Origin: Filimonas effusa
Lineage (GTDB): Bacteria; Bacteroidota; Bacteroidia; Chitinophagales; Chitinophagaceae
Length of the DNA: 64,000 nt
Reading direction: 5' to 3'
Assembly: GCF_004118675.1 (NCBI RefSeq)
Contig: NZ_SDHZ01000001.1
Coordinates: 1,054,001 to 1,118,000, forward strand
Shown here: in pieces, positions 62,450 to 64,000 of the stretch
Position numbering within the stretch: the first letter of the stretch is position 1
Layout: each line of letters starts with the position of its first letter
Translations under genes and position numbers: made by a program
Notes under the pieces: model-generated
What the model was told of the DNA's origin: nothing
The model's database searches: none
Seen by the model: the letters and a program-made list of their open reading frames with translations, nothing else

Positions 62450-64000
62450 GTAAGCCTCCGTCCAAGTACATCTTTTGGATCTGATTTATTTATGGTATCT
62501 GTGCGGTAATAGTTCGTGTACCCTGTTGACGGGGTGATCAGCTATTTTTTTAAGGACATCTCTTAACCATTCATATGGCTCAATGCCGTGCATTTTGCAG
62601 GTGCCCAACAGCGAGTATAGCATCGCGCTTCTTTTAGCGGCTTCGTGGCTGCCGGCGAACAAATAATTCTTTCTGCCCAGAGCAATGGGGCGGATACTGT
62701 TCTCAACAGGATTATTATCGATGTTTAGTTTGCCATCATTAACATAGGCAGACAGTCTTTCCCAGCGCTGCAGGCTGTAAGCTATGGCTTTACCGATAGC
62801 ACTTTGCGGCAGAACTTGTATATATTGCTGTTGAAGCCATAATCCCATATTCTTCAGGATAGGAACAGCCTTAATCCTGCGCACTTCCTTTACTTCGGCA
62901 AAGTTCAGTTGCTGTTCTTTGCAGATACGCTCAATGATATACAATTTCTGGATCTCTTCCATAGCATGGGACGCACGGGCTTCATCATTATCTAATGCGT
63001 CATTGAACATGCGTCGGGCATGAGCCATGCAGTGGATCAGGGTAATATCCTGTCTCCTGGCAAAAATCTCATACCCAACATACCCATCGGTCTGAAGATA
63101 TCCTTTAAAATCTTTCAGTATATCCACCGGACCTTCTCTTCCACGGCCTTCCTGGTAATCGAACAATACTGTTTTATCGATACTGTTCTGGTACACCCAG
63201 TAGTAGCCGCGGTGAGTTTCGCCCTTCTTATCCTTGTCCATTACTTTGATTGGCGTCTCGTCGGCATGCAGGTAGTTGCTTTGTAACACTTCCGTTTTTA
63301 ATGCCTCAAATAATGGCGTTATAAGCTGGCTGGCGCCACTTACCCAGTCGGTTAACGTAGAATAAGCCAGCTTAACGCCAGTTCTTTCAAAACGCTGCAT
63401 CTGCCTGTGCAGTGGCAAGTGATCTATATACTTGTCAATAATTATCTGTGCTAAGAGTCCTTCGCCGGCCATTGCCTTATCTAATGGTCGTGAAGGTAAC
63501 TGACCTATCAGAACTCCGCTACTATCCGGTTTTGCATATTTGACCCTTCTGTATTGTTTCACGTATAACTCTCCTGGTTCATACTCCAGGACTTCTGTTA
63601 TCTCTTCCCCCATCTTTTTACAACCACTTGTATCGCAGGCGGGCTCGATCAGGATTTCTTCCCGGCGAAGACTTTCCGGCAGTTTCATGCGGCCAGGATG
63701 CTGCAGAGGTTTGGTTTCAACATTCACCGTATGCCGGGTATAGCTTATTTGTTTAGTTGCAGTGACAGCGGCTGAAGCAATAGCTTCAGCAGAAAGGTCT
63801 AAAGAGAGCTGAGGATGCGTTGTGTCGTCTGCTACAAAACGTTCGTGTTTAGAACCAAAGATCATTTTTTGTAACTGGGCGAGTTGCTGAGACAGCTGAA
63901 GCACCTGCAATTGCAGGCTGGCATTGAGCGCCTGGCCTTGCTCGTAGAGTGCTTTATAATCTACTTCAGCTGTCATGGATACAAATATGTTACACTATCA
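62450..64000 (-). mobile_element. IS66-family insertion sequence, incomplete
   Basis: The end GTAAGCCTCCGTCC at 62450 has the GTAAG start typical of IS66 terminal repeats. It lies 36 bases beyond the tnpC stop and truncates the ATPase gene. The other end and the small tnpA/tnpB genes lie past 64000. The 8-base target duplication cannot be checked here. Confidence 0.75.
62486..63976 (-). CDS. IS66 TnpC transposase
   Basis: 496 residues. N-terminal leucine zipper-like region (about 8-40) and FGSKHERF; a zinc-finger-like EPACDTSGCKKMGEE near 110; DDE residues in LHADETP, LQTDGYVGYE and NNPVENSIRPIALGRKNYLFAGS. Full length with all catalytic residues, so probably functional if its partners are. 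TnpC is the catalytic subunit of the IS66 transposase. Confidence 0.95.
   Translation of the reverse strand: MTAEVDYKALYEQGQALNASLQLQVLQLSQQLAQLQKMIFGSKHERFVADDTTHPQLSLDLSAEAIASAAVTATKQISYTRHTVNVETKPLQHPGRMKLPESLRREEILIEPACDTSGCKKMGEEITEVLEYEPGELYVKQYRRVKYAKPDSSGVLIGQLPSRPLDKAMAGEGLLAQIIIDKYIDHLPLHRQMQRFERTGVKLAYSTLTDWVSGASQLITPLFEALKTEVLQSNYLHADETPIKVMDKDKKGETHRGYYWVYQNSIDKTVLFDYQEGRGREGPVDILKDFKGYLQTDGYVGYEIFARRQDITLIHCMAHARRMFNDALDNDEARASHAMEEIQKLYIIERICKEQQLNFAEVKEVRRIKAVPILKNMGLWLQQQYIQVLPQSAIGKAIAYSLQRWERLSAYVNDGKLNIDNNPVENSIRPIALGRKNYLFAGSHEAAKRSAMLYSLLGTCKMHGIEPYEWLRDVLKKIADHPVNRVHELLPHRYHK

Overview
The window looks like a Bacteroidota chromosome, most probably Chitinophagaceae or a close relative. 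The evidence is a SusC/SusD pair under an ECF sigma/FecR pair, a protein with a C-terminal type IX secretion signal, a propeller/Y_Y_Y/AraC membrane regulator, LytS/LytTR signalling, TAnnTTTG-type promoters, and a family of secreted proteins with VGIGTTSP and NKHLPEVPSA motifs. The assignment rests on family content only.

Layout. 1-2.6 kb: 3' part of an error-prone DNA polymerase (dnaE2) and an unknown secreted protein. 3.0-14.2 kb: tRNA-Cys, initiator tRNA-fMet, six paralogous secreted coiled-coil proteins, a nucleoside phosphorylase and a receiver-only protein. The last 16 bases of the tRNA-Cys region recur at 14218-14233, so this block could be an old tRNA-targeted insertion. 14.3-18.1 kb: a lipoprotein/UbiA-like/M42 peptidase operon and a LuxE-type acyl-protein synthetase.

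18.2-30.8 kb is the most unusual region. It carries a 2OG-Fe(II) hydroxylase, a sulfotransferase with an APS kinase on the opposite strand, a periplasmic-binding-fold protein without a signal peptide, a formyltransferase, three tail-collar (microcystin-dependent-protein type) proteins, an unknown protein, a group II PLP decarboxylase, a PaaK-like adenylating enzyme and four AidA/PixA inclusion-body-like proteins. None of the structural proteins has a visible signal peptide. I infer a coordinated system in which small-molecule or protein modification (hydroxylation, sulfation, formylation, decarboxylation, adenylation) accompanies intracellular or particle-forming proteins.

30.9-43.6 kb: a collagen-like protein co-transcribed with a T9SS cargo, a membrane AraC regulator, a LytTR two-component system, an outer-membrane-barrel candidate, an SGNH/EEP fusion and the FecR/sigma pair. 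43.9-50.6 kb: SusC, SusD and an M28 peptidase, suggesting peptide rather than glycan uptake. 50.6-58.9 kb: lipoprotein/TetR pair, small membrane proteins, YggS-type PLP protein, GNAT, MocR regulator, aldo/keto reductase and AraC regulator.

58.9-64 kb is a degraded accessory zone: a frameshifted LytTR-AraC gene, a HEPN/nucleotidyltransferase fusion, two abutting hairpins, two small XRE regulators, and a broken ATPase cut at the end of an IS66 element that runs off the window.
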